A stretch of 64,000 nucleotides of DNA from Hygrocybe punicea (GCA_963556145.1 OY744467.1:2914001-2978000), one strand, 5' to 3'; counted from the first letter of the stretch, positions 1 through 13,008 are shown. The notes: generated by a model not told the origin, from the sequence alone. Numbers and translations are program-made.

Positions 1-551
1 ATGAAACCAGTCATCCCCTAGTGGAAGCGGACGGACCGTGCCCAATCTTGTTGACCGTCCTTTGTTTCTCCCTCGTGAGCTTCCCGTCCTTGTCCACGGC
101 GTCGACTTCCAGGAAATACCGGCTGTTGACGGAGTGGGTAGCACACATACCTAGTCATTCTGAAGCAAACATACATCTTGTCTCCTGAATTCAGAAAGTA
201 CTCATCTCCGACGTGATCCTTTTCGCCCGTCGTGAATTTGGTCTGATGAGGAAGGTGTCCAGCAATCAGATTACAACAAGGACGATGGCGGCGCACCAGA
301 GGATGGTTCTCTACGTCGAAACTGTCGAGAAGCTGCTTAGAGCGGACGAGGAGCGCTTCAGTCTCAGCCTGAGAGAGAAAGGAAGGTATTCGAAGATAAC
401 TGGTACAAAGGTTTCTCGCCATGATGAACCCGGATACTGGATCTTCACTCACCCATCTCGGTCAAACTTGACGTTGGCGTAAACAGGATGGTGGAAGCAG
501 TTACAGGTGAGGGCAGACCTTATTGATTTGCTGTTGCGTCAGATATTCCAT
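1..551 (-). CDS. phytanoyl-CoA dioxygenase (PhyH)-like protein, 5' part
   Basis: N-terminal part of a PhyH-family Fe(II)/2-oxoglutarate dioxygenase; the C-terminal half with the metal ligands lies left of the window. The start is ATG at 551. Exon 1 encodes MEYLTQQQINK; splicing removes two short introns (acceptors near 475 and 432) and gives FDRDGYLRIPSFLSQAETE, which is the typical PhyH opening. Later pieces TKFTTGEKDHVGDEYFLNSG, FLEVDAVDKDGKLTRE and VNKIGHG follow, again separated by introns of about 50 bp. In the family these precede the catalytic H-x-D segment. The exact substrate cannot be told. Donor GTCTGC after exon 1 is weak, so the first junction is inferred from the family pattern. 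Confidence 0.8.
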
Positions 552-651
552 CCTACTTTTTGCTTGTTCGAATTCAAGTTCAAACCAGGTAATATTCCAA
601 ACATACAAAATGCACGTTCACGTAGAGAAGCCTGACAAGTGTACACTCAAA
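552..651. other. short intergenic gap
   Basis: About 100 bp between the start of the dioxygenase gene and the stop of the Rap1-like gene, both on the minus strand. It must hold the Rap1 3' end and the dioxygenase promoter. No clear motif seen. Confidence 0.4.
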
Positions 652-3218
652 TCATTCAACAGACGGCTCGGTAGAATCTAGTGTTTCCCCATTTGTAAGT
701 TGCTGGATGAAATGATCAATCTTCGCCTTGTGAATCCGGTGATGTTCCTGCCACCCTTTCCATGGGTGGTGAGGATGCTGCAACAGTGTCACACCAGGGT
801 CGTACAGCACAAAGAAAAAAACTTGCCATGCGTCCAAAGGCTTGGAAAAGTTTGTCTGATGTTCCCTCTGGTTTGGTGAAAAAGTATTTAGCCAGCAAGA
901 TGTCATCTCCACGGCTGTATCGCATTTTTTTCTCGGGTGGTTGAGGGAGAGGGTCGTCGGTATCAGTTCGGTTCAGTTCGTGTTTATGCCTCCGCCAAAA
1001 TTTCATCCATGATGCACGAGAATGATGAGGGGCCTGTAATTGCGTAAGGTAAGTGTGAAAACAGGGGCCAATGATGGCTGTCACCTTGGCAGCCACATCC
1101 TTCCAGAAAGCAACCATGTCGAGTCGACCTTGCGTCCTATACACATGAGATAATCAACGACTCGTTGCCGAAAAAATGAGACAGACAGACTTGCGATAAT
1201 CCATAAATCGAACCAAAAAGGCGACATCCTCGTCCGTGAAAGCTACTCCTTTACCTGTCGTGCTCCGGAACAACGCCCTCGGAGGCGTGGGGGAACGGTT
1301 TCTGTGCTGGTCACCCTCATCTTGACCATGTTGACGTGCTGCCGCGATTGTTCCAGGACCCGGACCGCCAGCCAGTATATCCTCTTCATCTTCCGGTTCA
1401 TGTTCAACCCCTTGATGGGGAGAAGGGGAACGGTCGTTATTCATGGTGTAACCACCCAGACGAATTTGATGTTTATTGCAATATCGGCGCCAGGAATAAA
1501 AACTGTGCATAAGGATGAGTTATATTAGTTGGACGGGATATCAATGATCCATACGTGTGATGAGGCGCCTGAAAGAATGTAAGTACACGTCGAAAATTGG
1601 ACTGGGACTCTCACCTTGACGGCGATTCTCTCGCATATCTCGCGCAAACTTCCAGAGTCTGTCAGTTACACAAACAGGGGATTGGAATAAAACGGCAGAC
1701 CTAAGAACCAAACCCTGCTCTTGGCAATAATCAATGTATTTCTTGAGGTATAGAACATCATCCGAGGTAAATAAATTCCCGCCGTAAGTGCTCTTTATCA
1801 CGCGAGTAGGCGGCGTGGGAGAGCGGGCAGGCGGGTGACGTCGATTCATGACCAATGCCGACGCTGGTGGCGCAGGAGTAGGCTATGCACTACAGCATGA
1901 GAAGCAAATCCGGAACACGATCTCGCTGACGCACTTGGACCCGAGTACGTTTGCGACCACGTCCTTTATCAGATGCATCGGTGGTGAGCGCTGATGGGTC
2001 TGCATTAGACGAACTAGGATCCTGCAGGTATGGACCAGGTTCATACGGCTGGTCGTACTGGGGGTAACTGGCTGTCAATATCAATTGGGTACTATTGAGG
2101 CAGATGGCCGCACCGCATGATTATAATATTCGTTTCCAACCCAATCGGTCTGATCATCCCGAAACCGGTAATCATATCCGGGGGCAGCAGGTCCTCCTAC
2201 CAAGGTGCTCGCGGGTGGGACAGTGTGATCATAAGCAGGATTCCAGGGGGGCTCTTCTCGGTATGGATGAGATGGACGTGGCAGCAGATGTGTCTGCTGG
2301 GGAATGATGGAATTGGGTGCTTGCCAGGTCTGTGGAGGGCCAGCGGTAGGCGGGTGCATAGCACGTGGAGCAGAGTGAAGTGAGGCCGCATAGACCTGAT
2401 ACTGGAATTGAGGATGGAGGAGGGGATCAACCGGAGCCATACCGGACTGAATTGGAGGAGAATGAGCGTGCAAGGTCTGAGGTGGTTGTAGTTGACATGG
2501 GTCCATGTGTGGGGGCTGAGCATTTTGGCGCGCCTGGGTTCGAGCCTGATTCTGGGGTTGCAGGGTTATGCCAGTAGTCGAGGGCATGGGTTGTATTTCA
2601 GCGGAACCCACCCTGGGTTGAAAGATGAGTAAATGAAGACTTGCATATTGTGTTGGGGGCATATAGACGCACACTTCAGTGCCATCGACTTTACATCCCG
2701 CCCAGTTACTGTGGAATGTTTGTAATGCGCCGGCTTTAACGCACTCATGAACCCAACGGGCACTCAAAACAATCTTTCCCTTCTTGCCGGCGTACTGCCG
2801 ATACAGGTTTTGTCCTGATTCCTTGTGTGGATCGACTGTGGTTAAACGGTCATGCTCGTCGGACCATCATGACTGATAAAACAAGTTCACGCACCGAGAA
2901 TGTAAGGCACTCCACTGTATCCTGGCGAGACGACGCCGCCGTGTTTCTGTTTGATAAATGGTCAATTTCGTGGATGAAGCGTGGCAGCGACCGTTACATC
3001 GGCATGTGCGTCTGACTGGGACTGACCGTGATCACGTCGACAAGAGCATCTTTGCCTTCGACGTCTTTCTCGATGTACATCTGCAGTGGAGTACCCATCA
3101 TGGGCTCCAAGAAAAGCTCTTCGTTGACGATGATGCTGGGATTGTCTGAAGTCGACGGACGCGGGACTGCATTTTGATCGTGTTGAGCGCGGCGGATGGA
3201 GGAACGAGCTGGTGCCAT
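652..3218 (-). CDS. rap1: Rap1-like telomere-binding protein (BRCT plus three Myb-like modules)
   Basis: Homologue of the shelterin/telomere protein Rap1. ATG at 3218, stop at 652-654, at least eight introns. An N-terminal BRCT domain is spread over exons: FLEPMMGTPLQMYIEKDV, HGGVVSPGYSGVPYIL, then VDPHKESGQNLYRQYAGKKG and ILSARWVHECVKAG-type text ending in a WVHECVKAG helix. A long Pro/Gln-rich linker (about 2100-2560) follows. Then come three Myb-like modules: FTSDDVLYLKKYIDY...APHHTFYSWRRY, FTDEDVAFLVRFMDY...APHHSRASWMKF, and YSRGDDILLAKYFF...HPHHPWKGWQEHH. Each ends with an HH-x-x-x-x-W/SW helix of the kind seen in Rap1 Myb folds. The last intron (778-826) uses a GC donor (GCAAGT). Divergent from cdc24 across a 1-kb promoter region. 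Identification rests on the BRCT-Myb order and the Rap1-type Myb sequence. Confidence 0.82.
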
Positions 3219-4218
3219 GGGTCTTGGCGAGGCAGAGGAGTTATGGTGGTTGGAGTCCTCGGATAAGGTTCAAACTTGCGGGATATTCCAGTTGAGTTTA
3301 AATAATATAAACTCCGAAACTTATAATAAATAAATCAATAATTTGGGTTTAGGCTCATCAGGTCAATATTAATATCAGGAATCGTATGAACGTTGCCACC
3401 GCAAACGAAATACGCTAACGTGTTCAGGTGTAGACGAACCCCTGAACTCCTGTACTGGCCTTCGAGCGAGGCATCACGGAAGAGATGCCGCGCATTGGGC
3501 GCTCGCCGACAGTTGCCTTATTTGCTTACAAGCCCCTGGCTGTGTGTCCTGCGATCTCACGTCGCTAGGGAGTCCTGAGAGATGGCCACATAATTAGTGG
3601 ACTGAAGGCACAGATCACCAACCATATAACGGATTCATCCCCGCGAATTTGACCGAGAGAATTGCGATAGGATACAGTACGTGCGTACGGTCAAGGTGTC
3701 GTGGAGTAACTATAGCCACCGATGGATCCGGAGTAGACGTCGAAGCTCCAAGCCGTTTTATGTGGATGAGTGATGGGTTGACACACGGTCCAGGTATACA
3801 TATGCGACACTCACTGAGCACAGCACTTCAGATCAAGTCACCATGACGCCCCTTGATAATCCATGCCCCCTGCAGCGTCCAGGCTCCAGAGGGGGGACAA
3901 TGACCGGGACGTTACGGCAGCTGAACGGGTCCCTTGAAGGCTTCTTCTGGCGGCGACATTCGCACTGTTCAGGGTTATTCTGCGCAGAACATGGGTGGAC
4001 TCGGAGTTGATTGACATTTGTTTGTGTTATCAACCGTGGTCGGAGTATCAAATTGGCCCATCACGGACAGGCGTTTTTCGTTTCCGTTTGGAAGCTCTCT
4101 CTGTTAGTACGCTTACGACCAACCCCCCTTCCTCCTTGCCCCCTCCCCCACCCCCCGTCGCTTCGCCCTCAACTCCCCCATTACAGGCTCTTTTGTCGCC
4201 CATCCATATTCCCCAGCC
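3219..4218. promoter_or_regulatory. divergent promoter region rap1 / cdc24
   Basis: One kilobase between two divergent start codons. It contains an AT-rich stretch (3295-3370) and a strong pyrimidine tract just before cdc24 (about 4118-4165, long C and CT runs), a common element upstream of basidiomycete starts. No convincing TATA box was found. Open frames here are short and lack splice support or family similarity. Confidence 0.45.
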
Positions 4219-7200
4219 ATGTCTGCAGGCCCTGGACGAAAAAAATCAGTCATTTCCACCGCTGGCCTCCAAATCGACACCCCAGTCGCCCACAACACTC
4301 TACTCAACAAGGCTGCATCCCAATCAACTTCCCTCTATCAGCAATGCTCGTCTCTACGCTTGCGTCTCACGCGCATCCGCGACTTCACACCGTTCTTCAC
4401 CCTCGCCTCGTCCGTCGATTCGAGGCAATCTACAGACCCTGTCACCCAGATGTGGGATCTCTTTTCCTTGGGCATCCCCCTCTGTTTCATCTTCAATCTT
4501 CTTGATTCCGCCAACAAGATCACCACAGTCGACACCAATCCTTACGAATTCGATGTTTTCAACGAGCGTGCCAAGAAACACGCAATTGCCCTCTTTGCGA
4601 TGCAGATCAGGCTGGTAGAAGAATGCGAACCTTTCACCGTAACAGATTTATGGGACCGTAATTCAACAGACGGCCTGGTCAAGGCTAGTCGTCCCTATCG
4701 CTAATTTATCTTGATCGTGGCTTCACGTTTCAACTCTAGGTTATCAACACCGTGACCATAATTGTCGATCAACTGCCAGAGTCTGCTTTCGATACGACTC
4801 CTCCTTCCCCCATCAGTAGCTTCCTTCCGTCGCATTCCACAGATTCACTCACTTCGGACGGCCCCCCGACGGCCACCACCGTAAGCGCAAAAGAAACTGC
4901 GCGTAATAACATCGTTCGGGAAATCGTCGAGACCGAGCGCAAGTATGTTCAGGATTTGGAAATTATGCAGGTACTTTGTTCTTTTGTTCTTGGCAACGAA
5001 GCCCCCTCAACGACCTTGCCTTTCAAACAGAAATATTCCAACGCATTGTCCCAAAGTAACATCATGAATCAAGATACCATACATTATCTCTTCCCAAACC
5101 TTAACAAACTGCTCAATTTTCAACGCAAGTTCCTCATTCGGTTGGAGAGCACGGCAGAATTACCCTGGCCAGACCAACGGTGGGGTCTCCTTTTCATTGA
5201 AAATGTGGGTGCTTCTTGTTTCTACATTTTACATCGACTAATCTGGGGTTACCGTTGTATTCGCCATTGTTCCATTGTTGTCAACCTCGGATCTGGAACA
5301 ATAGGAAGAAGAATTTGCTGTTTACGAACCGTACTGTGCCAATTACACCGCCGCAACGGAACTTATGCTGGCTAATGAGCAAAATCTCATGGTACGTTAT
5401 ATTTTCATATATAATAATATACGGGCAAGTTTGGCAAATTACCAAACATTTGTCAACAGAGTCTCAACCACCTGATCAATGCCAAATCGGAACTGCCAGC
5501 TTTCCTCATCAAACCCGTACAACGAATCTGTAAATATCCGTTGTTGCTTGATGTGAGTTGCGTCTCATGTCATCCCTCTCAACTGATCACGACCGAATTC
5601 CCCTTTAGTCACTGGTCAAAGCTTCCTCGCCTGCCGAATACCCTCATTTTGAGGAATTGAAAGCCGGATCTGCTGCTACCAAACGCATCACCGACAAGAT
5701 CAACGAGGCTCAACGCCGAGCTGAGAACAACGCCACTGTGAAAAGTCTGAACGGTCGTATCGAGGATTGGAAGGGTCACCATCTCTCCAATTTCGGCGAA
5801 CTCTTACTTGACGACATCTTCGTCGTGACTAAATCCGAGGTCGACCGTGAATACCACGTATTCCTCTTCGAAAAGATTATCCTCTGTTGTAAAGAGGCCA
5901 CACAAGTACCTTCCAACGGCGGGAAACGTGTCGGAAAGAGTAATTCTATATTGAAGAAGCAGCTCGGGCCAAATGGTGCACCCTTACCAGGAGGTGCTGT
6001 GCAGTCAAAAAAGAGAAGCACGCCGCTCCTGTTGAAGGGCCGTATTTTCTTGAATAATGTTACTCAAGCAGTCCCGAGTTCACCAAGGAACTCAGTCGGT
6101 GCGGAAGACTGTTACCTTTTTTGTTTCGACTCATCCTGAATCTCATTCCGACAGCTTCAACATCTTCAAGTCATCATGCCCTTGCAGTCTGGTGGAAGGG
6201 GGATGATGACTTGGAGTTCTTCACCCTTCGCTGCCGGACTGAAGAGCAGATGAAGCAATGGGAGGGACAAATCAACAGGTTAATCAAGGACGTCGCCATA
6301 CGAAGAGCTGCTGATCGAGGTATTTCAAAATTCGCCCAAAATAGTACAAATCCAGCCGCACCTCGACTACCCTCGTCGTATTCTCCTGAGAAGATACCCT
6401 CTCCCATAACTGGGTCGGTTTATTTGAACGGACAATCCAGTAACCATCGCAGGACCAGTCCGTTCAACAGCCACGAAGGATTGTTGATACCGACTCTGAG
6501 TGGATTGTACGGCAGTGGGCCTCAGGGCTATCCCCCTTACGACGGGTTTGACCCCGATGAGGACGACTTCGAGGATTATCCACCGGTGTCGAATAGCCAT
6601 TATACCTCTTCAGGTCGGGTGACCCCGAGTAGCACCTACACCTCGTCAGGCCGGGGAACACCGATAGGCAATCGCAGAAACAATGCACAGAGTATGCCTC
6701 CCGAACACGACGCCGTCCCCGGTTACGATAGACCTCGAGCACGGACGGAGGATACTAATGGCCCTGTCATGGCTCAATGGAGAACCACAGGATTGCCCCT
6801 GCCCCCACCGCCACCGCCACTCACAGCTCCAAATGGCCTTCTAGGTACCAATGTCCGCCCAATAACTGCTCATTCGCTGGGCGCGTCGAATCATCACCCC
6901 GACTCGAGCTTCGCTCCAGGTCCCTGGACTGCCCGACCACCACCACTACGCAACCAATACAGCTCGACGAAGATGCAGGTTGCATATGACGGCGGGAGCA
7001 GGACAACCGCCAACGAGATTGGTCTGCCATCGCAGAGTCGATCACGCAGTATCAGCCAGCCGAATACATACATACCAAAGACTCCCGCTCCTCCACTGCC
7101 TTCCTGGGCCAACCACAGCCACCCCGGTCTATCGGTTAGTAGCAAACGAGGAAGTGGTTCTAGTCAATCGACAGGGGAAAGCTCCGACTACTCACCCAAC

Positions 7201-7581
7201 AGTTCGTCTCCCATCACTCCCTTTGGCTCCAGTGAATCATCGTTGGGTGGCATCAGGCCATCACGGTCCCATCAGTTTGCCGATGTGATTTCGCATACCA
7301 CTAGCGCTCATTTACAGCTCTCTCCCCCCGTGAAAGTAAAGGTGCATTTCCACGAAGACATTTTCGTCATCCAAGTTCCAAGATCTACCGAATATGCCGA
7401 TCTCGTTGAGAAGGTCGGCAAAAAGATTCGTCTCTGTGGGCCACGACGCGACGATGGCCCTTTACGTGTAAAGTACAAAGATGAGGACGGTGATATGGTT
7501 TCCTTGGGATCAACGGAGGACGTCCAGATGGCGTTCGAACAGTATCGTCCTGGGGGTCAGGTTACATTATTCGTGACATGA
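4219..7581 (+). CDS. cdc24: Cdc24-type Rho guanine nucleotide exchange factor (CH-DH-PH-PB1)
   Basis: Activates Cdc42 at sites of polarised growth. Start MSAGPGRKKSVIST at 4219. Exon 1 holds the Cdc24 calponin-like region (WDLFSLGIPLCFIFNLLD, NERAKKHAIALFAMQIRL). The RhoGEF (DH) domain begins at ETARNNIVREIVETERKYVQ and continues through LINAKSELPAFLIKPVQRIC and KYPLLLD over several exons. The PH domain runs from about 5760 (LDDIFVVTKSEVDREYHVFL) to about 6300 (EFFTLRCRTEEQMKQWE). A long Ser/Pro-rich linker with proline runs leads to a C-terminal PB1 domain (VKVKVHFHEDIFVIQV ... RVKYKDEDGDMVSL), the usual docking site for a Bem1-type scaffold. Intron 1 (4684-4739) is GC-AG (AAG|GCTAGT); using it gives GLVKVINTVT, the expected helix. 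An intron near 6078-6150 joins the two halves of the PH domain. Domain set and order are complete. Confidence 0.93.
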
Positions 7582-7940
7582 CGAGAAATTGCTTGTTAAG
7601 CCAATGAATGCCCTCACCCGCTCTCACATCATCATCACCTACCATGCAATATACAATCACGACGCATCTATCAAGAAATAGTCTCTCGGAACTCACACAC
7701 ACCTATTGGCATGTCTTCTCCACTCTCTCCTCCCTTCTATTGCCAACTCGGCTTCTCGGTCTCCCTGATGTGTTAATTATATTTCGCTCGTTCTGAACAT
7801 ATTTTTTCTCCCATCTTACTGTTGTTATTCATGTTTTTACCCCAGATTCTTGACTCAGGCAAAGGGTCTCAGGGGAAACTCAGTACATAGGCCTTCGTAA
7901 ACTTACTAGAGCAATGCAACGGATTTTCTACGATCACGTA
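7582..7940. other. cdc24 3' flank
   Basis: Holds the cdc24 3' untranslated region and the convergent end of the small minus-strand ORF. T-rich, with no coding signal. Confidence 0.35.
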
Positions 7941-8294
7941 TCAGCTCCTCTGAAGGGCCTGTTCTGTCTGGCGTCGTGTACAGTTGGCAGGATTTTGATC
8001 ATTTCCGAAAATGTGGGCAGCAATCATAGCATGGTATGCAGATTTTGGAGTCTTCCCAACATCTTGATGACGTCCCTCAGCTCTAGCATCTTGGGTTGAA
8101 TCTGAGAAGAGCATATGTTGCTCTGTTGGATGTTCATTGAGCCAGTCGATAAATCGGTCGGTTTGAGCAGTATCATGTGTATCGGACCAGGCAACCTTGA
8201 AGGTGTTGACCTGGGTCTGCCTCTGCTTTCCCTTGGGAAGCATAGACAGAGAGACGTTATCGATAGTATCAATCCGATGGTGTTTTCTTGCCAT
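7941..8294 (-). CDS. small unknown ORF, possible transposon-type DNA-binding fragment
   Basis: 117 codons without intron, MARKHHRIDTIDNVSLSMLP to a TGA at 7941. The middle (FKVAWSDTHDTAQTDRFIDW, LNEHPTEQHMLFSDSTQDAR, GRHQDVGKTPKSAYHAMIAA) has the rhythm of a small helical module (W, then D-R-x-I-x-W, then a K-x-x-Y helix) of the sort seen in Myb/SANT-like lineage-specific fungal ORFs. I do not recognise the family with certainty. It lies 150 bp downstream of the GH63 gene on the same strand and has no visible promoter of its own, so it may be a leftover fragment. Confidence 0.4.
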   Translation of the reverse strand: MARKHHRIDTIDNVSLSMLPKGKQRQTQVNTFKVAWSDTHDTAQTDRFIDWLNEHPTEQHMLFSDSTQDARAEGRHQDVGKTPKSAYHAMIAAHIFGNDQNPANCTRRQTEQALQRS

Positions 8295-8443
8295 CTTCGG
8301 CGTATTAAGTTTTGGCTGTTTATTCAGAGCATCAGAGGGTTCTGACTAAGTCCTGACCAAGCATCCCACAGCGGATTCTGAGTGCACCTATTACAATGCA
8401 TACTTCTACGGCAAACCTTATGGAACTTTGATATCTACTTAAC

Positions 8444-11400
8444 TCACAGCGCGTCAGGAGACAGGTCGCCCAACGTGTTTTGATCGTAAGCGCTCATGAC
8501 ACTGAACGCCGACTGTGCCTCTTCACCTTGCTCTGATTGATAGTCCATCGTTTCCTGACGACGATGGGGATAAATTGTAGGCAAAAAAGTAAATGATATG
8601 TACTGACATCGAAATAGTGGTGGGCGAGGCTCCGAGGAGCTATGTGTGAATCAATCTCATCAGCTTTCGAAGGAATTGAGAACGAGAAAAACGGACTGCG
8701 GGGGGTCTTCGGTAGTCTACAGCTAACGCCGCTTTGCAAGATATGATACGCGACCAGACCAGACCTAACATGAGGGTGCTTCAACCGTCGAAGGATCCAA
8801 ATCCACGGATTGGACTCACCAGCCAGTCTGATGTGATGCACCCAGTCCACGGCCGTCGTCAGCGTGGAAATACTAGTAGAGAAGTCCACCATCAGAATAT
8901 CTCGGTTTGCCAGGGAGAAATGGCGTGCCTCGTAAAACCAAACATAATCGCGGAAGTGAACATCATGGTCCAACGTTGGATTGCCGCCGTTCGTAGCTCT
9001 CCTACCTTCTAGGTCTCGGCCAAAGATGTGGATAATCCGATGTTGAATCTCCTCCGCAACTCCCACGAGGTTCATATAGTCACCACTTCCGGTCGGACAT
9101 TCTACCTGCGAAATGATGTATAAAAGTCTGCGAGTTAAAGTGAACAAGTACAGTCCCATACCTGCAATTCATCGCCATAGTACTGATAGAATCGTTGTAG
9201 GCTTTCGATCAACAGGAAATTAACGGCAAGCCCTACAATCAAAGAAAGTAAATTCGGTGACGAGTCGTTGAATGGTTCAAGTATAACATATTGGTCCTCT
9301 CCAATTCGAGTTCCCTCCAAACATGCCAGACCGAGAGTCTCCGGGCCAGTAGCCGACCTCGTAATGCTGGCCGTTGACGTCGAGCCCCCATGGCTGTTTT
9401 TTGTGAAGCTTCGACAGACTAAGTGAAGAATGAGCCACAGCGCACAATAGAAAAGATTGATGATAAGCGCACGATCTGATGCCGTGCTCGCTGAAAAACT
9501 CGTCCTCATCCAACATTTTTTCTAATATACTCACTAAGCGTTCTTTGCTTGCTAACGCCAACAACCTGCGCTGCTCTTTTCCACCAGCTATTGTGAATTA
9601 TTCTTGTTATCGAATGCACATCAACAAGACAGACGGCAAGGATACCTTTCATATTGGCCATGTTTCTCGCGGACACTTCTGGTCGGTTGTTGATGAACCA
9701 CTCCATACGTTTCTTGAAGCCCGGGAATCGGTTGATGACCGCCGGTTCGAGGACTAGGGTGGCGTATAGTGGGACTAAGCCGACAAGACTACGCACTGGT
9801 AGTTGCTTTGAGTTTCCGGGACCAAACTCGATGGCATCGTAGTACATTCCATCCTCCTCATTCCAAAGGCTCATTTCATTGTCGCCTTGCTTGTACGTCA
9901 TGGCATCCGCGATGAAGATGAAATGCTTTGATCGTGGCAGCGGGTTCGGCGAGATGAATAAGGTCAAAGGAACACCGTAAGATCAGTGGACCGACCTCAA
10001 AAAATTTGGACGCAATATCCTCATATACAGCATTATGTTTTGCCAACTCGAGCGCCATGTTCAACCTACCCCCCATATTGGACTCAGCAGAAAGATCTGG
10101 CTTCAAGTCACACCCACATGTTGAGACAATAGAACGCCATCCAAGCAGTCCCATCGGCTTGACGCAGAGTTCCTCCAGTCGGCAAAGGCTCTGATCTGTT
10201 GAAAAGGCCAATATTGTCGAGGCCAAGAAAGCCGCCTTCAAATATATTGTGCCCCCCTTGATCCTTGCGGTTGACCCACCTAAGAATAGGTATAAGTGGA
10301 AGTCCTGCACTTGCTGAACAACGAGACTAACCAAGTGAAGTTGAGCAATAGCTTCTGAAATACACGCTCCAAGAATGGAAGGTCTTCCTTGCCGGTCAAC
10401 TTGCGCTCAATCTTGAACACTCTGAAAGTCGCCCTGATAAAATAAGGAAGAATCAATGGCAGCAACTTCCGATTCCAAATGACCTACCAAGCATGTACAG
10501 GAGGATTGACATCGCTGAAGTTCCACTCATAAGCCGGTATCTGACCGTCCGGCTTCATGTACCATTCTCTTGTGAGCAGATCGAGCTGTTTCTTTGCGAA
10601 TGCAGGGTCGACTATCGCTAACGGGATGCAATGGAATGCCGTGTCCCATGCAGCAAAGAAGGGGTACTCCCATCTGATGATAATTGTGAATGGTCTGGAC
10701 GAGAATGAGATGAAACGTACTTGTCGGGCATCGAAAGAATGTCCTCTATATGCATATGGCCCCATTCCTATTGAAAGGAATGTTAACTGCTTAATTACCG
10801 GCGATTGCTGGCCGTCACCGTACCCTATTCCTGACAAACTTGCGTTCTGGTGGGGGGGGCGGCTGTCCGGGGTCGCCTTCAATCCACTCCTTCTGGATGA
10901 ACCTATAGTACTGCTTTGTCCACAACATGCCTCCCAGAGCTTGTCTCATGATCTGCTTGAGATCATCGCTGATGGGACCAAACACGAGGGAATTGTAAAA
11001 CTCGTCTGCCTCCTGCCGACGTGCTTCTATCGCATCATCGAATAGACCCTCGTCCTCGATGCTCGGGTCCTTGGAGGGCGTAAGAGGAGTCAGCTTCAGT
11101 CGCACAACGGCGCACCCCCCGCACCCGGGAACGTCCTTAAATATGTAATGCGCCGCCGATTTAGTTCCCCTATTGTTTGAGTTGATGAAAGTGGATTGTG
11201 TGGAAGAAGTATCAGATACATCTCCGCTTACTGGTTCGTCTTCAGAATTTGACGACCCTGCGCGCTCCTTGTTCGACGGAGAGGGCCGATGGGATGGGAT
11301 GATGTGATCGTGAAAAGCATCCTTTACGAACGGTGTTGCGTTTGAGCCGCCGTACAGTCTGGTGTAATTGGTGTTATTTTCGGTGAATAGAAGTTGGGGA

Positions 11401-12550
11401 TCAACAGGTTCCTCTTCCGCACCTACTTCGCTGTCGGATGTAGCGGCCACGGGAGGTGGAGATGGTAGGCAATAGAGGTTCGTCTTGCCAAGAGTGGCAT
11501 GTCTGGCGGTGATGCACTTGGTTTCGCCCTTGACAGAAGCATACAGCAAGGGGGCTGTTGGCTTATCGGCAGACCATGACCAGGTGTTGGGGAACCAAAA
11601 TTGAGGGATAATGTGCAGGGTAGCAGGTTCTGGGCCACGATTATACGTCGTGATGCGAATGTATATGTTATCTGGGTCGTCTTCATCTTTTGCATACTGT
11701 ACCAAGAGGCAGAATGAGCCGAGTTGTGCAACGTGAAGATAAATTGTGAATAACCTCCACGAAGACGTCCCAGTAACGATTGTCATCGAAAATGTCCGTA
11801 TCCAATATTTCGTGCTCTGAAACGTCTCTGCTTCTATTGACACTCTCCGTGACCAAGTCCTCGTAAGGGTACCTCCGTTGAGGATACTTGTATAAAAATT
11901 TCATGTATGAGTGGGTCGGAGTAGAGTCCAAGTAGTAGTACAATTCCTTAACATCCTCGCCATGATTTCCCTGATGGCCAGTGACTCCAAAAAGGCGTTC
12001 TTTGAGCATAGGATCATTACCATTCCAAAGCGAGAGAGAAAGGCAAACACGCTGATGATTGTCTGAGATTCCGGCGATGCCATCCTCACCCCACCTGTAT
12101 GCGCGAGAGCGAGCGTGCTCGTGTGGGAAATGACTCCAGGCATTGCCATCAGCCGAATAATCTTCACGAACGGTGGCCTGGACATAACAAATTGTATGAG
12201 AAAATCGTGCCAGCTGGAACAGGCACGAGACGAACCCATTGCCTGTCGCTCAGGTAAGGACCCCACTTCTTCCAGTGGCGTTCCCTTTTCTCGTCTTGTA
12301 GAAGACGAAACTTCTCTGCACCACGGTACTCGCCAGCCAACTGCTGCGCCAGCCTCTCGCGGTATGATTTCTGGCGGGAATTCTCTGCACTTTTGGATAG
12401 AGGATTAGAAGACGATTTTGGAGGAGGGATTGGAGTTGGCGGGGGCTTCGGGATGATAATGGCCAGGCCGGAATCGCGAGGTTCCTGCGGAGGTGTTGCG
12501 TCACCCCTGAACAGCTTTCCTTGGATTTTCTTGAGAGCATCGGTGGCCAT
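8444..12550 (-). CDS. glycoside hydrolase family 63-like glucosidase
   Basis: Long enzyme of the GH63 (processing alpha-glucosidase/YgjK-like) clan as found in fungi. Start [17 protein letters not shown] at 12550; no signal peptide, so it is probably cytosolic. Exons give [72 protein letters not shown] and [20 protein letters not shown] in the N-terminal domain. The (alpha/alpha)6 barrel follows: [34 protein letters not shown] text ([20 protein letters not shown]), [37 protein letters not shown] and [18 protein letters not shown]. Intron 8873-8928 is GC-AG and restores [20 protein letters not shown]. The last exon ends SYDQ-like text [17 protein letters not shown] with TGA at 8444. About a dozen introns; a few internal junctions were not checked base by base. 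Confidence 0.85.
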
Positions 12551-12631
12551 GATGTTCGCGATGGACGGCGAGAATGTCCAAAAAGTCTAAGTAAATAATA
12601 ATTTCTAGGACCTTATCGATGACGTCAGTTG

Positions 12632-13008
12632 TGTAATCAATCATTTCTTAAACTAAGTTTACATTTGGCTAATCACACGGTCGCACTCTGTCCCCCGACA
12701 CCCAGCGTGTCCTCCGTCGCTACCATCCGTCACCGTCACCGGCTGACACACTCGCCGGAGCCGTCACCTGCTGACACACTTGCCGGAGCCGTCACCTGCT
12801 GACAGCCCGCTATTTGCTGTCCCCGCTTGACGTCAAACCTTACGCCGCCTCACGGCACTTCTTTCTGCCAGTGAGTCATATACCTCGGAAACACCCCAAG
12901 GGCCTCCTAAGCCCCTTGTCTCGTCTCCGAGGTATGTCCCACATCACTTTGCCCATTTCTCTGATTTACCTTGCCTCATCTCCTAGTTAGCTGCCGTGTA
13001 TTTTTTTC
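12632..13008 (+). repeat. YR element repeat A1
   Basis: Matches 23584-23935 (A2) nearly base for base from TTAAACTAAGTTTACATTTG through GCCGTGTATTTTTTTCGTG. A1 carries one extra copy of a 33-bp unit (CACTTGCCGGAGCCGTCACC) and differs from A2 mainly by C/T and G/A changes. Confidence 0.9.

Noticed and set aside
7941..8294. Treating the small ORF as the last exon of the GH63 gene
   Set aside because: The GH63 frame ends cleanly at TGA 8444 after a spliced tail, and the small ORF has its own Met and a different character.
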